This document shows, piece by piece, positions 62,755 through 64,000 of a stretch of 64,000 nt of DNA. Origin of the DNA: CBFHND01 sp965657085 (GTDB taxonomy: Bacteria; Pseudomonadota; Alphaproteobacteria; Rhodobacterales; Rhodobacteraceae); NCBI GenBank assembly GCA_965657085.1, contig CBFHND010000004.1, positions 124,001 to 188,000 of the forward strand, read 5' to 3'. Every line of letters begins with the position of its first letter. Position 1 is the first letter of the stretch. The position numbers were made by a program, and so were the translations under genes. The notes below the pieces were generated by a model that was not told where the DNA came from, searched no databases, and worked only from the letters and a program-made list of their open reading frames with translations.

Positions 62755-62928
62755 AACGCCAATGTAGCGCAGGAAGATCGCATGTCCCACGCCATCGCAC
62801 ATTCGTGATGCGGTCCGCGTGTTCGCCATATCAATCCCCCAAAAGCATGGCGCGAAAACCTGCATTGCCAGTGATTGCAGCGTTGCGCTTTGCTGCGCGC
62901 ATTGAAGCAACCTTTTGAAATGGAAACT

Positions 62929-63769
62929 GAAATGGGACGAAAACGTCGTTTGAGAAATACTGGCTGCAACATCAGCACGCGGTGCAGGGCGCTGTGCAAG
63001 AGGTGCGCGAGAGCGCCCAGACCGCCCAAGGCACCATCCAGACCCATGTGCAGAACCACGAAGCGGGCATCGTGCGGCGTAATGAACGGGCGTTGATCAT
63101 CCGTTGGGAATTCAACGACTACAGTGAAGACGCCAAGTCGGCGCAGCGCATCTATGCCGGGTTCGAGGCCATGGCCATCACCGTGGGCTTCAGCCTGCGC
63201 CCGGCCTATTCGGAGGTAATCTTGAACACCGGCCATGCGGCCACCGCCAAGGGGCTGATCGCCGCGATCGAGGATGCGCTGGATGATCCTGACATCAGCG
63301 CGGTCGATGTGCTGTGGCACGGGCATGGCAACGAGGACAGCAATGGCGAAGGCGTGATGTATTTCGCCCCAGATCTGAGCGTGGCCAAGGACAAGGGGCG
63401 GGTGCTGTCCAAGGATTTCGCGGCCATGGTACGCCGTCTGAATGCGGGGGACCGGCTCGCATGTTCTATTCCACCGCCTGTTACGGGGCGCTGCATGCGC
63501 GCGACATGGTCGATGCGGGGTTCTCGGTGGCGTCGGGGGCAGCGGCGGTGAACACCAACAGCGCGCTGGAATATCCGCGGTTCCTGTCGCACTGGGGGGC
63601 GATGTTGCCCTTCGATGTCTGCGTGCGCCGCACCTATGCCAAAAGCCGCGCGACGGTGACCGACGGCGTGGCGTCACGCACACTGGACAAGTCGCGGTTT
63701 GACCGGGTGGATTCGGCCAAGGTGCTTTTTGGCGACACTTCGATCAACATCCGCAGCGATGGCGACTAG
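62929..63769 (+). pseudogene. Caspase-like (clan CD) peptidase gene, frameshifted
   Basis: Two frames together encode one protein. The first (to about 63465) holds HEAGIVRRNERALIIRWEFN and ends with ISAVDVLWHGHGNEDSNGEG and FAAMVRRLNAGDRL. The second continues MFYSTACYGALHARDMVDAG and ends with SINIRSDGD at 63769. A hydrophobic strand before HGHG and one before TACYG place a His and a Cys exactly as in caspase/clostripain-like peptidases. The shift lies near 63455 (GACCGGCTCGCATG), where one missing G would restore the frame. The 5' start is unclear; GTG 62982 is possible and the frame opens at 62929. Either a real pseudogene or a sequencing error. Confidence 0.6.
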
Positions 63770-64000
63770 GCGGGCTGTGCCGCCGTCGGATGCGCCTTGC
63801 GTGGGGCGATGACGGGCAAGGCCTGACCGGGCTGGCGGATCACCCGCCAGTCCTTTTGCGGCGCGGTGCGCGCCCGCACACGCTGCAGGGTCCACGCAGT
63901 GCGGCCCGGGGCATGGTCGGGGTCCAACTGCCAGCGCGTTTCGACACCCGGTGCCCCGCCCGCGCCGGGGGTCAGCAGCAGGCCAAGAGGCGATGTGCCG
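63766..64000 (-). CDS. C-terminal part of an unidentified gene, cut by the window edge
   Basis: The minus-strand frame is open from the window edge to a TAG at 63768-63766, giving about 77 residues with strong GC bias at third positions. The peptide includes VETRWQLDPDHAPGRTAWTL and KDWRVIRQPGQALPVIAPRK. It has no signal or motif I recognise. Its stop overlaps the stop of the frameshifted peptidase gene by two bases, so the two genes converge. The rest lies to the right. Confidence 0.6.
   Translation of the reverse strand, partial: GTSPLGLLLTPGAGGAPGVETRWQLDPDHAPGRTAWTLQRVRARTAPQKDWRVIRQPGQALPVIAPRKAHPTAAQPA

Noticed and set aside
1..64000. CRISPR array, rRNA operon, phage late genes or toxin-antitoxin pair
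   Set aside because: No regularly spaced repeats, no rRNA sequence, no capsid or tail genes and no small overlapping toxin/antitoxin pair were seen.

Overview
This is GC-rich DNA (about 62% by eye) with strong GC bias at third codon positions. The gene content and order suggest an alphaproteobacterium of the Roseobacter/Rhodobacteraceae type: pcm-tolC-(PopZ-like), putA with a divergent Lrp regulator, metF/metR, a PhyH/HD oxygenase pair, and a chemoreceptor ending in WEEF. Most of the window reads as ordinary chromosome. The left 10.5 kb has accessory character.

Layout. (1) 1-8411: a tightly overlapping operon for uptake and breakdown of galactosides. It holds two sugar ABC permeases, a GH4 glycosidase, an SDR sugar dehydrogenase, 2-keto-3-deoxygalactonokinase, KDPGal aldolase, an SMP-30 lactonase and a GH42 beta-galactosidase. 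Together they outline hydrolysis of galactosides followed by the De Ley-Doudoroff route to pyruvate and glyceraldehyde-3-phosphate. The galactonate dehydratase, the transporter ATPase and the binding protein are not in the window. (2) 8408-10537: a scar made of a GH1 glucosidase tail with two frameshifts, a decayed IS3-family element with 25-bp imperfect ends, a decapitated tyrosine recombinase and a tRNA-Cys gene, as expected of an old tRNA-integrated island. (3) 10.7-17.4 kb: housekeeping genes pcm, tolC, a PopZ-like acidic protein, cobQ, a small membrane protein, a conserved small protein and efp. (4) 17.5-26.7 kb: a five-gene peptide-type ABC transporter, a LysR regulator, then a divergent amidohydrolase and G3E GTPase. 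(5) 26.7-37.3 kb: ygfZ, a glycosyltransferase, an MsbA-like exporter, two aminotransferases, a 54-residue Tat-signal protein missed by length-filtered gene finding, a crotonase and valS.

(6) 37.5-42.8 kb: a PhyH-HD-YciI operon resembling oxidative phosphonate catabolism, divergent from an orphan form-II CoxL-type large subunit followed by a DUF2235 hydrolase. (7) 42.8-50.8 kb: thioesterase, metF and divergent metR, a 2-oxoglutarate/Fe oxygenase, RidA, SDR, MDR reductase, inositol monophosphatase, a GFA protein and rhomboid. (8) 50.8-64 kb: putA/putR, a TPR protein, tRNA-Leu(UAA), a 540-bp non-coding stretch, a double-PAS chemoreceptor, metG, an MFS transporter, a YceI-like protein, a frameshifted caspase-like reading frame and the tail of an unidentified gene.

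The most promising leads are the PhyH-HD-YciI operon, the sugar dehydrogenase whose catalytic lysine is replaced by asparagine, the amidohydrolase/G3E GTPase pair, the Tat micro-protein and the frameshifted caspase-like gene. All functional calls come from reading motifs by eye; no database search was possible.
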